NCBI RefSeq assembly: GCF_022458985.1
Contig: NC_061781.1
Span: forward strand, 25,097,001 to 25,161,000
From: Mugil cephalus
Taxonomy: Eukaryota > Chordata > Actinopteri > Mugiliformes > Mugilidae
Length of the DNA: 64,000 bases
Direction of reading: 5' to 3'
Below the pieces are notes generated by a model. That model did no database searches, had not been told where the DNA came from, and saw only the letters and a program-made list of their open reading frames with translations. Position numbers and translations under genes: made by a program. Positions 1-30,119 of this stretch are shown here, piece by piece; the stretch's first letter is position 1, and the number at the start of each line of letters is the position of its first letter.

Positions 1-2112
1 TAGACGGGATCTTGCCGTAGATGATTTGCTCTTTGCGGTTAAAGTAGAGCATGTTGATGGGCGACATCTTGGTGGGGGTACAGCAGGGGCCCGCGGTCCC
101 TCTGGGATTAGCCTTGTTCACCAGGTGGGTGTGTGGGTACTTCTGCAAGTGCATGTACTCACACTCCCCAGAGCAATAGTTGGCCTTGTAGCGCTTTGGG
201 GCAATAATCCAGTCCCAGCCAAAGTCTTCAAAGTCCACTGTGAGTGGGTAGCGGCAGCACCGGGACTCTGGAGAGTTCTCATCACAGTCCAGACCCGAGT
301 CTCTCCTGACGCGCTTGGGCCCCTCTGAGATCTTCACCTCCATGAACGGAAGCTGAAAAGACAGTTTTGAACTGAGTGGGTTTGCAAAACGAGGCGGCAC
401 AATAATATTATGAAACTTTGATTTATAAAGAAATTGAATCATCCGACGGTTAGTTACCCACAGCTGTCTAGGTATTCTAATTGCCCCTGAGCCGGTGCCA
501 ACCACGGGATGTGTGTTTGTCATTGATAGCGGGAGTGTTTGTGTACAGGCAATTACTTTGATTTGCACAGTCACACCGAATATTTTAAGGAATGTGGAGC
601 AGAATGTGGAACTTTTATGTAATCAAGCAATAAGGTTTGGGCTGATTGTAGGACTGGGCATGCGTCCAAACGCAGGTGTGAGCCTGCATGGAGTCTGTGC
701 TGATTAACAGCTTTCAAAACTCTTTTTAATTCTCTCTTCCAGCAGCAGAATGTTTAACCACCTGCTGAATGTGCAAAGCCTCTCTGCCAGTTAAAACTGA
801 ACCCTTTGTACGATACAGCAGAGAATCCTAACCTGTTCCTGGAAACTCAGCTGGTATCTGGCTTTTAAATATTTGGATCGTCCAGTTACACACACTGAAC
901 CAACTCAGTCGCAGTGAGTACATAACTGTACAGCCATGAGACCAAAACCAGACACTTCTGGACATTAAACCGCTACGCTGAGTGTAAAATAAAAGTTGAG
1001 CTCACCAGTCCTTCCTCCCCTGGCTCTGCGGAAGTCACGGCTAAGTCATTTCTCCTCGAATCGAAGGCATTAATCTCGATGCCCCAGTTGGTCTCCGGCT
1101 GCCGCAGCCACACCGTCAGCACCTGTTTGACGTCTATACTTTGCCAAGAGCTGACCCCGGCGTCCACGTCGATCTTCAGGGAGCGGATTCGTACCTGCCT
1201 GCCCCCGTCTGTGACCGGCATCAGGCGGGAGATTTGCAGGAACACAGTGGTCGCCTCGTCCGCCGGCCGCAGATGCACCCAGAGCTGCGCTCGGACTATG
1301 CGATTGGCTTGAAATTTCGGATTAAAAGAAAAGAAGCAGCACTGCGGTTGTCCGTCCACCTGCACGATGGGGTCGGCTGCAGGGAGACAGGAAAAGAAAG
1401 TGTTCTCTATGATCACTGATGATGTAGCACACACAGAAATCAGAAGGTTGGGGTTTGGAGTTGATAAGCCGCGTACGTAACGAGCACCTGCCAAACTGCA
1501 ACATGTCACTTATAGTTTTATAACTTCATAACACTTTCACAGACATAACTCCGATATCAAAACCGGATCAAAACCCCCCTCGCTACTTGACATCAAATCA
1601 AGCCTCTTGGTCGAGTCTCTGCGTCTCTGCGCGCTCTGCTCCGTGCGTAAAGACTTATTTCGGGGACGTTTGAGCGCGCACTTATATCGGTGCAAAAAAA
1701 AAAAAAAAAAAAGCAAAGAAAATAAAGACTTACGTTCAGTGGCCATCATCATGGTAGTCTCCGTGGTAGCGTGCTCATCGTCCTCCTCCATAACCGCATC
1801 TCTGTTGTCATCTCCCAGCACGTCGTACTGGTCGAGGAGCTGCTGCAGCGGCGGCGCTTTGGGCAAAAGCTGCTTCACAATATCTCGGCTGATGTTCGGA
1901 GCTTCCTTCATTCGCAGTTTGCTCAGAATCTGTGACTTTATCGCGTTTAATCGCATGGTTTTAATCTGCTGCCGGACCTCGCAGGTAGCGCACTGCTCCG
2001 TGTCCACGGGGCTGGCGGCAGAGGGCTGCTGCTGCGTCTCTTGGTCACTGAGAACTACTGGACCCAAAGCAATCAGCAAGCAGAGATACAGCACAATCTG
2101 AGACAGATGCAT
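1..2112 (-). CDS. mstn: Myostatin (growth/differentiation factor 8), three exons, C-terminus cut by window edge
   Basis: Secreted TGF-beta family ligand that limits skeletal muscle growth through activin type II receptors. Coding exons on the minus strand: exon 1 1734-2112 (379 nt), exon 2 1006-1376 (371 nt), exon 3 1-352 (partial). All junctions are GT-AG, and the first two exons have the sizes known for fish myostatin. Seen: a hydrophobic signal peptide (residues 1-22), the propeptide with the conserved stretch [19 protein letters not shown], a furin-type site RVRR (about residues 264-267) and the Cys-rich mature domain with [10 protein letters not shown] and [13 protein letters not shown]. 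The frame is open throughout; about nine C-terminal residues lie outside the window. The propeptide resembles teleost mstn1/mstnb rather than mstn2, though the paralogue call is from memory of the family. The next gene, on the other strand, is smAKAP, as in mammals. Confidence 0.97.
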
Positions 2113-2237
2113 TGTCTCTAAGGTGTGAAGCGTGGTTTAGAGAGATCCCTTGTTGAGTGCTGGACCCGGTGCGCGACTGAACGGGGGTTGGATTAATGTC
2201 CCACACTGATTGGCATCATACTTTATTAGCGCGCACC

Positions 2238-2245
2238 TTTTTATA
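2238..2245 (-). promoter_or_regulatory. TATA box of the myostatin gene
   Basis: On the minus strand the sequence reads GGGGTATAAAAAGG about 130 bases upstream of the myostatin ATG (2110-2112). This spacing fits a 5' leader of roughly 100 nt, as in other fish myostatin genes. The transcription start itself is inferred. Confidence 0.75.
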
Positions 2246-2255
2246 CCCCAAATTT

Positions 2256-4228
2256 AACCTCTTTTGTGTCGTCAAAAACTATGATTGGCTGGACAGGCAA
2301 CAATGACTTTTAACCGACTGACATGAAACCTTTTTTTCGCTGTCAACCCATAAAGGGATGGAGACTGTGGGCATGTACTGAACATGGACGACTTCACTTC
2401 TTACGGCGATTGCACAATAGCAACACGCGCGCAGAGCGCTCAGTGTTTTCTATCTGACGAAAACACCACAATGTGACGCAGTTTTGAAGCAAAACACGTT
2501 AATAAACACATAAAAATAACCTTCCTTAGATGTTAATGCAGCTACTTTTCCTAAAGAAGCCATTATAGCTCCATCAGAGCTAATATTTCTGCTGGCCACT
2601 GAGGAATATCAGCTTTAATGAAGGATCCCATTTCACCCTTGGAGAAAAATAAGCTTATAAATAATCTCAAAGACGTCAATCCATTAATTTAGGCTCATAA
2701 GTAACATGTTAAACTCAGACTTCCTTGTGAAAAGTTGTTCATAGATTTGCTCACGCAAAATAAAATCTGGAAATATAAAATGTATGAAGGAGGATTAAAA
2801 TAGAACTCAACAAAGATACAGAAATCCCGAAATCTAGTTTAGGAACTGGTCAAATCCTTGTTTGCGAGGCCTGGATGTGGCACACGAGCAGATAGCGCCA
2901 TCGTGTGGCAAGTTATTAACACGAGCATAAGAAACGACAAATAAATAAATAAATAAATAAAATAAATAAATCTGAAAATGTATGTAAATAAATAAAGTGA
3001 TGTAGAACTGCGTTAGCACAACATTTCACAAACAGCTAATTAAGACTAAGAATTCATTTATATTTCAGTCTGTTTTCAAACACACTGCAACAACAAACAC
3101 GAGTTCCAAACAGTAACTATTAATAACTGATCAACATAGAGGCGTGACCTTCACTCAATAACAACACAATTATTGTTTCCTCTCGAATATTTTGAAGTTG
3201 CACAAATTAAACATGTGACTAAAACGGCTGCAGTTTCAAGCCCTGAAAAATATGAATTAATTACTTTAATTAAATGAATATTAATGTGTGGAATGGACTG
3301 GATAAGGACACACTGAGGGAGCTCGATCTACATTATACTATGAAGTGAAGGGAAATGGACAAGTTTATGAACATATTTAAGATTATTTATCATTATTATT
3401 TGAAGACACGTTCTGGCCATTTTATATTGAATGTGTCAGCACTTTTTTGCAAAAAATAAATAAATAAAATAAAATAAAATAAATAGCTGCTCACTTAAGT
3501 AGCGCAATATAAAAACAATAGAATAAGAATTATTTAAAAAAATAAAATAAAATAAAATAACACCACATTATTTAAATAGGCCGTACGACGCCAGTGCTGA
3601 GGTTATTGATTTGTTTTGTTTTTTTTACCACTTTTGCTTCTGTAACTGAATAATTCCTTTTATTTCAGTATTATTTTATAAGGTTGTTATGAAAGCTGGT
3701 CTTAATTCAGCCCAAAATTGTCCAAAACATTATTATTTATCATCCAGGATTGTTCTTCACCTCACATCTAACTTGTCATTCATTCACATCCATGTGAACA
3801 CTGTGTTAAATGTTTTTGTTTGTTTGTTTGTTTTTTGTACAATAGACAACATCTTTGAACACACCACTCATTTTCATCTATTTAAACTCATCTGTGCCCA
3901 CAGAGAGACACAAAATGCATCAGTATAAGGGGCGAGCGGCTCAGTGGGATGGGATGAAGTGGGGGGTGTGGTGGGAAAACTATAAATTAAGCCAAATTTG
4001 ATCCACAGAACAACAGAAAACGTTTTTTATGATCCATGGGTGCATGCAGCTACCAATGTTCTTGGACCAGGAGATGACACTTTATTTTTTAGATGAATAA
4101 AATAGTGAAAAATTCATTTGTTGTATTAAAATATCACAAAGCCTTGTACCAGTAAAAACAAGCTAAAGTTACTTTTTATATATTTTAACTCGTAAACGGG
4201 TCAAATCTGACCCTAACACAATATAAGG
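2256..4228. other. Intergenic AT-rich spacer upstream of myostatin
   Basis: No gene is recognised. The stretch holds A/T-rich simple repeats, such as TAAA units at 2940-2970 and AAAAT units at 3460-3560, and a short TTTG run near 3817-3832. The segment 3485-3560 resembles 4540-4600 (shared TAGTGCAATATGAAAACAATAGA-type text), so both look like the same degraded retroposon tail. Open frames here are short and low in complexity. Confidence 0.5.
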
Positions 4229-4868
4229 CACAGGTGTCAAACATATGGCCCGCGGGCCAGAAGCGGTCCACCACAGGGTCTAATCTGGGCCACAGCATGA
4301 ATAAGCAAAGTGTGAAAATTACATAATTTAGTTTTCAATGAAAATAATTTCCGTCCCTAATTTATCCACAGTTTAATTCAGAGAAGTGGACTAAACAGCA
4401 GACAGCAATGAGCCCAAATTACACTCATTTTCATTTTTATTACAATGATAGTTTATGAAATGTTTCCTGATTTAATCAAGAATCCTTTATTGTCATTATG
4501 TGAGATCATAGTGAAATTCTGGGCGGTAGCTCCAGACTTAAATAGTGCAATATGAAAACAATAGAGTAAGTATTTAAATAAAAAATAAAATAAAAACAGA
4601 GCTGTACAGATATATACATATAAGTAAGTCAACTGTAAACCTTGCAAACATACAGTGTAACTTTAGATTTTACATTCAACACAACAGAAAATTGGGCAGA
4701 GACAAAAAAAATGCTCAAAACAACAACTTGTTCTTCTTCTTTGCACTAAAACAAACGGGAAATATCTGGAGTTGTCGTCACAGGTCATTATTCTGTTGTG
4801 TTACTGGTCCAGTCCCCTTTAGATGAATCAGATTGGGCCCCTGATCTAAAATGAGTTTGAGCCCCTGA
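4229..4868. mobile_element. hAT-like non-autonomous DNA transposon remnant
   Basis: The left end begins CAGGTGTCAAACATATGGCC and the right end, read in reverse, begins CAGGGGCTCAAACTC. These imperfect terminal inverted repeats resemble the CAGGGGTCAAACTC...GGCCCGC ends of hAT-type repeats common in fish. No transposase frame is visible inside. A retroposon-like tail (CTTTATTGTCATTATG at about 4485) appears nested within it. No clear 8-bp target duplication was found, so the class is tentative. Confidence 0.5.
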
Positions 4869-6225
4869 CGCTGCGTTAAAGGAAACAGATCAGCCTGGTC
4901 GTTCTTCGCCCGTGTGGCCGACAGGTGGCAGTGTTGCACCGCCTCGCCGCAGAGCCGCTCTCCTCCGGTGTAGCTCGGTATTTACCGTGAAGTCGGTCCA
5001 GACCTCAGAGTCTGAGTCTGATTCTCCGCAGAGGAGCTTCACTCGGCGTTGTCCGACGTGGAGGCAGCAAGAGGAAACATCCAGCAGCCCTGGGATTATT
5101 TCACCCTAGAGATTCATCATTTTATTTTATTTATTTTATTTTATTTTTTTTTAGAACACGGATCAGTCCGTCCTTAATAAGCAAAAACAACTGAGCGGCT
5201 GCGGCAACTTGGCTCGGGAGGTCATTTTTGTCTTTACGCGCAATCAGGAGCGTCCAAGTTGAGGTGGCAGGGATGCTGCTGGAGCCGCACCACATGATGT
5301 CCGGATTATTTACTTGATCGACCTTGGGTTCTTTCCCCCAGTCGCTGGAACATATGTTTCCTTTTTTTTCTCTTGCTGGGATGGAGACAAATGCTTTGCC
5401 TCTCTCTGTTAAAAGTATGTACTGGATCACACCGCATCCTGTTGACGTTTTGGTCTCATGTTTGCAGAGGTATTTCCAGCCGAGGCTCAGAGTGGGGTTT
5501 TACACAAAAGCTCCTCACTGTGTTGTTCAAATAAGTCAGTTATCAGATTTAATCCAAATCCCCCGTGTCTGTCCGACACCCGGAGGACGCTGTCACAGTT
5601 TATGCCCATTTATAGAAAACATCAGAGCGTTTTGTGTGACAGGGTTCAGGTTCCTGTGTGTTGATGTGTCTGCGCCTCCAAACGTTGATTTACTCCTTTT
5701 TATAAATCATTCATGGTGTGTGCGTGTTGTTGTGTCGACTACAGCGTGAAGCTTTCTGAATGGAGCACATGTTTGTTGTGCACCCGGGGCCTGTAGTCCT
5801 AGAAAAGGAGCTGTCAGTGTGAATCAAGCTGCAAAGCCCCTGTTAGTGGAGCAGATGGGGAGGGGGGGGGGGGGTTACAGCAAAACAGCATCAGCGCATT
5901 CAAGCTAGAGGCAGACAGACGTCCCCGTGTCATGCTACATAAAATAGGGCGCGGGATTGAGTCATAAAACACTCCCAAGGTAGAGGAGGGGGAGGTGAAT
6001 AAGTGCACGGGGGCAGATCGTGTTTTTAAAATGACCCTGCAGAGGTGAGGTGAGCCACGCCAGGGGCCTTGACCTCGAGCACAGCCGCTGGAGGAGCCTC
6101 TCTGAAAATCATTCTCAATCCTTTTCTCATTCGCTGCCATCTGGTATTTGTAGGCCGCCTCTGGTAGGAAAATAAATCACTGAAATCCTCTCCTGTGTCT
6201 CTTTCCGTTCTCTTTATCTCTGCAG
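4869..6225. other. GC-richer spacer upstream of the smAKAP coding exon
   Basis: From about 4890 to 5100 the sequence is GC- and CpG-richer than its surroundings and could hold a promoter or first non-coding exon for the plus-strand smAKAP gene, but no splice donor could be fixed. A run of 13 G lies at 5862-5874. Long open frames on both strands (for example 5324-5749) show no family features. Confidence 0.35.
6217..6225 (+). promoter_or_regulatory. Probable 3' splice site before the smAKAP coding exon
   Basis: A pyrimidine-rich stretch ending TTTATCTCTGCAG lies 273 bases before the smAKAP ATG. It is a good acceptor for joining an upstream non-coding exon to the coding exon. No transcript evidence is available. 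Confidence 0.4.
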
Positions 6226-6498
6226 TTGAGGAAGGGATGAGGAGCGTGACTCTTCGTTTCCACAAAGGATGGACGAGGTCCTAGCCGCTTGCCCCCGAGC
6301 GCCGTCCAGAAATCACCTGTGCAAGACCCTCTGATCGCCCCCACGTCACGCCAGCACAGCACGCCGACATGGACGAGGGTGGGATGTTGTGACCGCGCAT
6401 CTCCAGAGTCGAGATAAAAAAAAAAAAAAAAGGTTGAGGCGTGAGTCCGTCTAACCAAAGACCACCCCAAAGAGAATCAATGCTACATCCTCCAGAGC

Positions 6499-6780
6499 AT
6501 GGGTTGTGTCAAATCCAAGAGGAGCGACTCCGCCGTCCAGAATGCGAACTCCACGGAGAAGGTGGAGGGCAGAGGAGGCCGAGGGGCGACGCGGGGCGAG
6601 AAGGCCTATCTGGTTCACTCGGAGGTGGACTCGGTGGAGAACTCCCCTCAGGTGGACCCGGTGCTGCTGGAGTACGCTCAGAAGCTCTCGGAGGAGATCG
6701 TGAGCCGGGCCGTGCAGCAGTGGGTGGAGGTCGACCGGCGCTACAGCGACATCCCCTTCATAGAATGTGATGTGCCGTGA
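6499..6780 (+). CDS. c2orf88: Small membrane A-kinase anchoring protein (C2orf88/smAKAP homologue)
   Basis: A 93-residue protein in a single coding exon, close to the 95 residues known for the human protein. It begins MGCVKSKRSD: Gly2 is a myristoylation site and Cys3 a palmitoylation site, which places it at the plasma membrane. Residues about 53-79 form the amphipathic helix that binds the type I regulatory subunit of protein kinase A (core LLEYAQKLSEEIVSRAV). The C-terminus ends YSDIPFIECDVP. The ATG has A at -3 and G at +4, a strong start context. Its place between myostatin and hibch, in opposite orientation to both, matches mammalian synteny. A possible non-coding 5' exon is not resolved. 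Confidence 0.95.
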   Translation: MGCVKSKRSDSAVQNANSTEKVEGRGGRGATRGEKAYLVHSEVDSVENSPQVDPVLLEYAQKLSEEIVSRAVQQWVEVDRRYSDIPFIECDVP

Positions 6781-9221
6781 CATGAGGGGGGGCGGGGGGG
6801 GGGAGAGACGCGTCGCATGCTCACACAGTCCTGACCTTGAAACCTAATGTGAAACGAGGCCGTCGTCGTTTAGGAGGAATCGCTCGAGCCTCTGCGAGCG
6901 GGAGCATGAATGAGCTGTCACCAGTTGGAGTGACCTACATTTGGATTGGATTATACTTGGACTGAGCCTAAAAAACCCTCCTCCAAAGTCACCAAAGCAC
7001 TCTGATCCCATCTCTGTGATTATTTGCACCAAAGCTCGGAGCGGTGTGTCTTCAGCTGGATATCATGTTTCTCCGTCCTTATTTGTCCTCTCTCAGTAGG
7101 TGCTGGACTCTAAATGCAAAGCGAGAAATCCTATCAGATATTGCCTGGAATCATGATGTTCTTCCTTGCCAGTGAAAGTCTATCCCGTCCACTGATGTTG
7201 TCCCAGGGCCAAGATTCTCTCCCCTTACAGGGGGGAGTTATTAATAGATCCCTTCTTTTTGGTGAGGGCGCTCACTTGAAAACCTTTACTGGTAATCGCC
7301 AGGTCAGAAACACACCCAGCTGTCTGCTGACTCCTTCCGGTCTGACAGAAGCCTCCTAATGGCCTCCCCGGAGCTTCTCCGGCACAGCCACAAGGAGCGT
7401 CGTCCTCCGCTCTGCCATTAGAGCAGCCTCAACCGCAGGCCTCCATCCACCGGGCAAGGCCCTCGAAACGGGTTCAGGAAATGATGTGTGCAAATGCTGC
7501 ATTTCCTGCCTTCCAGGAGACTCTCCGTGGAAAAGTCGCCGTTTGGGAACTCTGACAGCACTTTGGGGATCAATGGGGGCCCGACCACGAGGAAACCGGG
7601 ACGTGAGACAGGATTTACTTACAAGTATTTGGTGCATCAACACAACCAAAAAAAGAAAAAAGAAAAATACTGGCTCCTGCTAAAATGTTGTAGGCCTAGA
7701 TCTTGTCCACATTGTGTTGTTGTATAATTCCTAACAGAGAAATACTGCCATCTGCTCCAATACAGCACAAATATGCCAACCTCAATCAGCCCATGACATT
7801 TTAATCCAGTGTACATATATATAACTACATAGTGGAATAACAGAGGGCGCTGACATGTACCAGGGGACTTAGCAGAAATATTTGGAATTCATTCCATTTT
7901 CCTGCGGTGAATAGTTTGATTTATATTAAAAGGAACATGTGACCGGGGCCTCAGGTTCTCTCACTGCCAGTGGACTCGACCCAAACTTGACTAAAACTAG
8001 TCCAACTAAACCGGCGAAAGCGTCGACTAATAAGACACTGCCACGCCACTACTGCCGCGATAACAGCGTAGATTAATGTGCTCGTAAAGTAGCATTAAAG
8101 ACGAACCACAGCAGCTGCAGCAGCAGTAACCATCAACCAATAAGCCATAAAAGGAAATGGCAGGGTACTGTCACCGCTTGCCTTCTCCCTGGGCCTCTGC
8201 GAACAGGAACAGTGTTATTGTATTGACTTAAAACTGGCCAGTGCCAATAAAATACAAATACGAGTCGCATTTCATCGGGAAGATTAGCCAGTATCGCATC
8301 AGTGCTAATGGAATCAAAGTTTATAAGTTGTACTGTTTCAGTTGGTTGATGCTAAAGAATATTATCGTGTGTGTGGACAGATTCAACTCCCCTCAAACGC
8401 GCTGTGAACAAAACTAAACCCCAACTTTTAATCAGACTGCCGTCGCTTTGAATGGAACGACACTGGTGTTCGTGGGTTTGATGCACATTTTCCGAACAGT
8501 TCACACGAGTCTTTGTATTTTACATGTTGGTTTTAACGTAGTTTAGAGTTTGACTCCGAGCGGGGCGATGGCGATCTGCTTCTCAGGCTTTATGGCGAAC
8601 GTGGATATAATGCTGATGTCAGTCTGAACCGATGTATCATCTGTTGTTTACAAAGTCACAAGAAGTTGCTTTTTAACTTCGATAAAAAATCGGGTGTGTT
8701 GTTTGTCTGAGAGGAAAAAAAAGCAGCAAACTTGATTTAACTTGTTCAGACCCAGCGTGAACATCTGTCTTCATTCTGTCTTCCAGTTGATGCTTCCTTT
8801 TGGAAATTTGGTTTCGAAGATCACTCATTTTAAGTTGTGTGAGGTGGAGGTGGAGGTGGAGGCTACGTGGACCTAACAGCACCCGCTTCACAGTCTGAGA
8901 ACAGCTGGATTATTGATGCAACCAATGAATTCTGTCCGTTTTTGTCTTGATTGTCGTCCAAACGGTGCCAAAACATCAACTCTACTGAACAGCAACTTGA
9001 GATTCTGAAACAACAGAATCTGCTTAATATCCATCTAATAACTGCTCCTGATATCAGCTCCTCTCTGCAGCTACAACTCTGTGATGTGACGATTCTTTCT
9101 CCAGTGTCAAGGCTGTGCCACTGGTCTGACATCAGATGATCTGGTGCAGCCATGTACGGCCCACGATGGGCAAATCTGAAGTCAGCCAAATTCAGGAACA
9201 TACCAGGGTTCACAGGACACA
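6781..9221. other. Spacer downstream of smAKAP
   Basis: This is the probable 3' untranslated region and intergenic DNA. An AATAAA lies near 8246, but its use cannot be shown. No coding region is recognised; the open frames near 7356-7727 and 8673-9222 are short and lack family features. Confidence 0.4.
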
Positions 9222-10020
9222 ATAGACCCCTTCACAGTCTGTAAACAATGTGACATTTTTTGAGGGGCGGGGCTTAGCTGGAGGCCAAACATCTCAAACA
9301 CTCTAGTCTGTAAACAGCGGTTAGCATATTTCAATTGGAAGGAAAACATTTATTTTAGAGAATATATTAATACACTGACTCTCTGAGACTGTGAGTGTTA
9401 TTTTAAAAAGTTCACTGACCTCTACACTCTGACTCACTGGATGGATGATTTGACCAAAGGACACAGAGGGGACGAAGTCTGGTCTGTCTTTATCAAGTGA
9501 AGCCTCTAAAACAAAGATATTACAATAAGTAAGAGGAACCACTGTGGAGGGGAACGTAGTAAAGGCAACTTCAGCTTGGACACCCCTGAAACACACAACT
9601 AATGTTGCGTTAGCTAGCGGTTAGCATTAGCATTAACATGCAACAAGAATTCCCTAATAATGACTAATTTAATGTAATTTACACCCAGTCACGATTTATT
9701 CTGACCCATAATATCATCAAGGCTGAAACTGATGATCATTACATATTAATCTGACCTGATATGAAGTGTGCACGTCGTTGTTGTTGATTGTCTCACTCCA
9801 ATCATTTATTTTAACTGTGAAAAAGCCAAACAAAAGTCGTCTGTGACTGTCAGTGTCTGGTATGTGATAAAAACTTCATGTCAGTGTTTAAGAGTTTTCA
9901 GTTCGGCCCCAAAAATATAACATGACGACATTTTCACAGTGACAGTGACAGTGTTCGCGTCTGTTTTGCCTCCAGTTAACGTTGTGTCATCACGGTGACG
10001 TAGGACATGAAGGGGTCTAT
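9222..10020. mobile_element. Candidate MITE with 13-bp perfect terminal inverted repeats
   Basis: ATAGACCCCTTCA at 9222-9234 is exactly inverted as TGAAGGGGTCTAT at 10008-10020, bounding an 800-bp segment with no transposase frame. The size and structure suggest a non-autonomous DNA transposon. Flanking target duplications are not clear, so the superfamily is unassigned. Confidence 0.45.
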
Positions 10021-10507
10021 ACAAATACAAAACCCATCTTTACCTTTTTTTCAGATATGTCTGCTGCCAAATAAGAGAAAATCAGCCTCTGGGACACACG
10101 ATGGTTAATAATCCATCATAAAAGAAACTTAAAATGAGTGATCTCTTGCATAATCCCTCTGGTATAATAATCATTTAAACATGCAAACAGTAAATGTAAA
10201 AACTGATGATGCCAATAAATCAGATTTTGCCTTTGATCCTTGAGATGTTGAATTGTTACTTTCTACATTTGTTGAGGTCTGAGTAGATATGGGACAAACT
10301 GACTCTGCAGTATTTGGTTTAAAAACCTGTCAAACGATGTGGACGAGCAAACGGGATCCATGAACCAGTCAGTCAGTCAGACTGTTTCATGACTGAAGCA
10401 GCCCAGGCTGCAAACTGTGCTTTAAAACTACTCAGAAAGTAGTTTTATTGGGTCAGAATAGGTGGTATTATGATTTTTTTTTTGTTGTTTTTGTTTGTCT
10501 GCCACAT

Positions 10508-10955
10508 ACACCGATCAGCCATAACATTATGACCACTGTGATCCTGATATTTAGTAGATGACTCATCAGAGATTAGACATGGGGGCTACATGCCTGAGTA
10601 ACGTAAAGTTTTTCAGGGCCCCAAAAGGTTGGAGAGATACTATATGTGTTCTATATTAATCTCAGCCTAGTGCTATTTATAGATATACATTATTATTATT
10701 ATAATTTTACATTCAATATCAAACTATCATTTATCCTTTTACTAAAATCTGTTGGATTCATGTTAATGTCCATTTAACGATATTTTAATTTGTGGAGGAT
10801 ATTAAAAAGTATATGAAAACTGTCCTGTACAAAAAAGACCTATTATCTACATGAATGACTCAGGTTCAAAGGTTTCTCAGCAGAACGTTAAACGGTCATA
10901 AAATGAAATGTTTACTTCCTGTCAGTGGTCATAATGTTGTGGCTGATTGCTGTGT
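10508..10955. mobile_element. MITE-like repeat, 'CCGATCAGCCATAACATTATGACC' family, copy 1 (ends only quoted in part)
   Basis: The left end contains GATCAGCCATAACATTATG near 10514 and the right end its approximate inverse, CATAATGTTGTGGCTGATTG, near 10930. This terminal sequence is widespread in fish genomes as a short DNA transposon. The interior is AT-rich without coding sequence. It shares internal text (CCTAGTGCTATTTAT and following) with the element at 21537-22125. Copies 2 and 3 lie at 15425-15695 and 26540-26695. Confidence 0.6.
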
Positions 10956-12010
10956 ATACATATAAAAAACTAATTTACACATCCAGTTCCAGTTCCCATG
11001 CAGATGTACAGGATTAATACTCTCTGGTCCAGATGTCAAACTGAGCAGGACGTCCTGGTCCTGGAGGTAAAATAAGACGAGTCGCTAATAAAAACCCACG
11101 TGTTTGACTTTCTGGACTTTATATCCGAGCAGCAGCTTAGTGCATCCAGGCCGACAACGAGGCACTTTGCAAAGTTATCAATGTTTTACGAGAACATTTT
11201 ATAAGCAGGTAATAAAAGCACTTCCCTCGACAAAAACTGGTTCCTCTTGAAAACAACACAACGTGCGGCGCACGTCTGGACAGTTTCTACATTTACCACA
11301 GGACACACAGGCTCATGTCAGATTATCGACTTTATTGCCCGATACCGAATCCAAACTGTGGATGTCTCATAAATAATGCATCTGTTGAATGTGATTCACT
11401 TTACTCTGAGTAAATGGTCAAAAGAAAAAACTGCACATTTGTGATTAGAGAAGATTTTGTCAAAGGTATCAATCATGTTGATATATTGGAGGCAACATCT
11501 GCTGCTCGTCTTTTTGAACAACTACAGGGAAAGACTGTGGAAAAGCGAAGAACCAGAGTAAATCTAGAACAGGAGCAGTGACGCTGCTGCAGGAATACAG
11601 ACGATACCGATCTTTGTCACGTCAACAAACACCCACAGGAAATGTAATAAAGCACTCAACGGTGAGATCATTTTCCACTCCCATGTCCTCGTGTTGATGC
11701 AACGCTGCTGTTTGGCTGCAGGAAAAAAAAAAAGGTTAAAAACGGTGGAATTAACGCACTCGGCTTCCACTCCAGAGCAGGTTCACGCTGGATATGTCCG
11801 ACCGTCTCTGTAAAACGCCACCAGATGAACATGATAATCTACAGTAACCGTTTCAGTATGTGGCCTGTGTCGGCGCTTGTCATAATATAACAGACATTTC
11901 ATCATCGGTGCGGTCCTCTCGAATGACCGGCCGTGGAAGTGGGGGGCAGGAAGCAGCCGTTTAGACAAGGCTTAGTGGTGTTTGAAGGAAGGCAGCTGGC
12001 TGGTGGAGCT

Positions 12011-29256
<17,246 letters not shown>

Positions 29257-29415
29257 TTTAATATTGACTTTTCTCGCTGGACCAGTAGCTTTCAGGGACT
29301 TATTACCCTCCTCTCCTCTGCTGATTCTACGTTTACTTCCTGGAGCATGCAGAGGACGGCCGCTGATTGGTCAGCGCTGATTACGTCATGACAGGCTTGG
29401 CCAATCATCGATGGG
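29257..29415 (-). promoter_or_regulatory. hibch promoter with two CCAAT boxes flanking a CRE-like site
   Basis: Immediately upstream of the hibch start codon are GCTGATTGGTCAGC (inverted CCAAT, 29363-29376), TTACGTCATGAC (CRE-like, 29381-29392) and TTGGCCAATCATC (CCAAT, 29399-29410), plus CACTTCCTGG-like ETS text near 29332-29342. No TATA box is seen. The arrangement suits an NF-Y/CREB-driven housekeeping promoter; binding is inferred. Confidence 0.6.
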
Positions 29416-29860
29416 GTTTCACCTGGATGTTTGTGCAACACTGCCACCTACTGTAAAAACACTAAATAGACCGTGGGACGATACAGTCCCGGAGAAAATC
29501 TGCATTTTTACCTTATTTTTTATTTTATTTTATTTATTTATTTATTTATTTTTAACATATTACCCATACTACCTCTGTAATAGCATGCAAATACATATAA
29601 TTCCTGTTTTAATTTGCACTTTAGTCATTTTACTCATAACGTCATGTTTACGCCGTCCACGGACACTTTTGGAAGAGTTAAATATTTAAGGCACAGTTAT
29701 TTAGTTATTTTTATATGCTTTGTACTGTTCTATTTTTTTAATAACTATTAGTTACACACAACAGTTGTTTCTTTGTAACTTTGTCCATTGTATGTTTTGT
29801 CTCCTTGCACATTTTTTTCTTCAAATCTGAATCTATCTGCTTCCATATATATTTCTTGTA

Positions 29861-30119
<259 letters not shown>

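Noticed and set aside
5324-5749. 141-residue plus-strand frame upstream of smAKAP
   Set aside because: No family features and no support from context.
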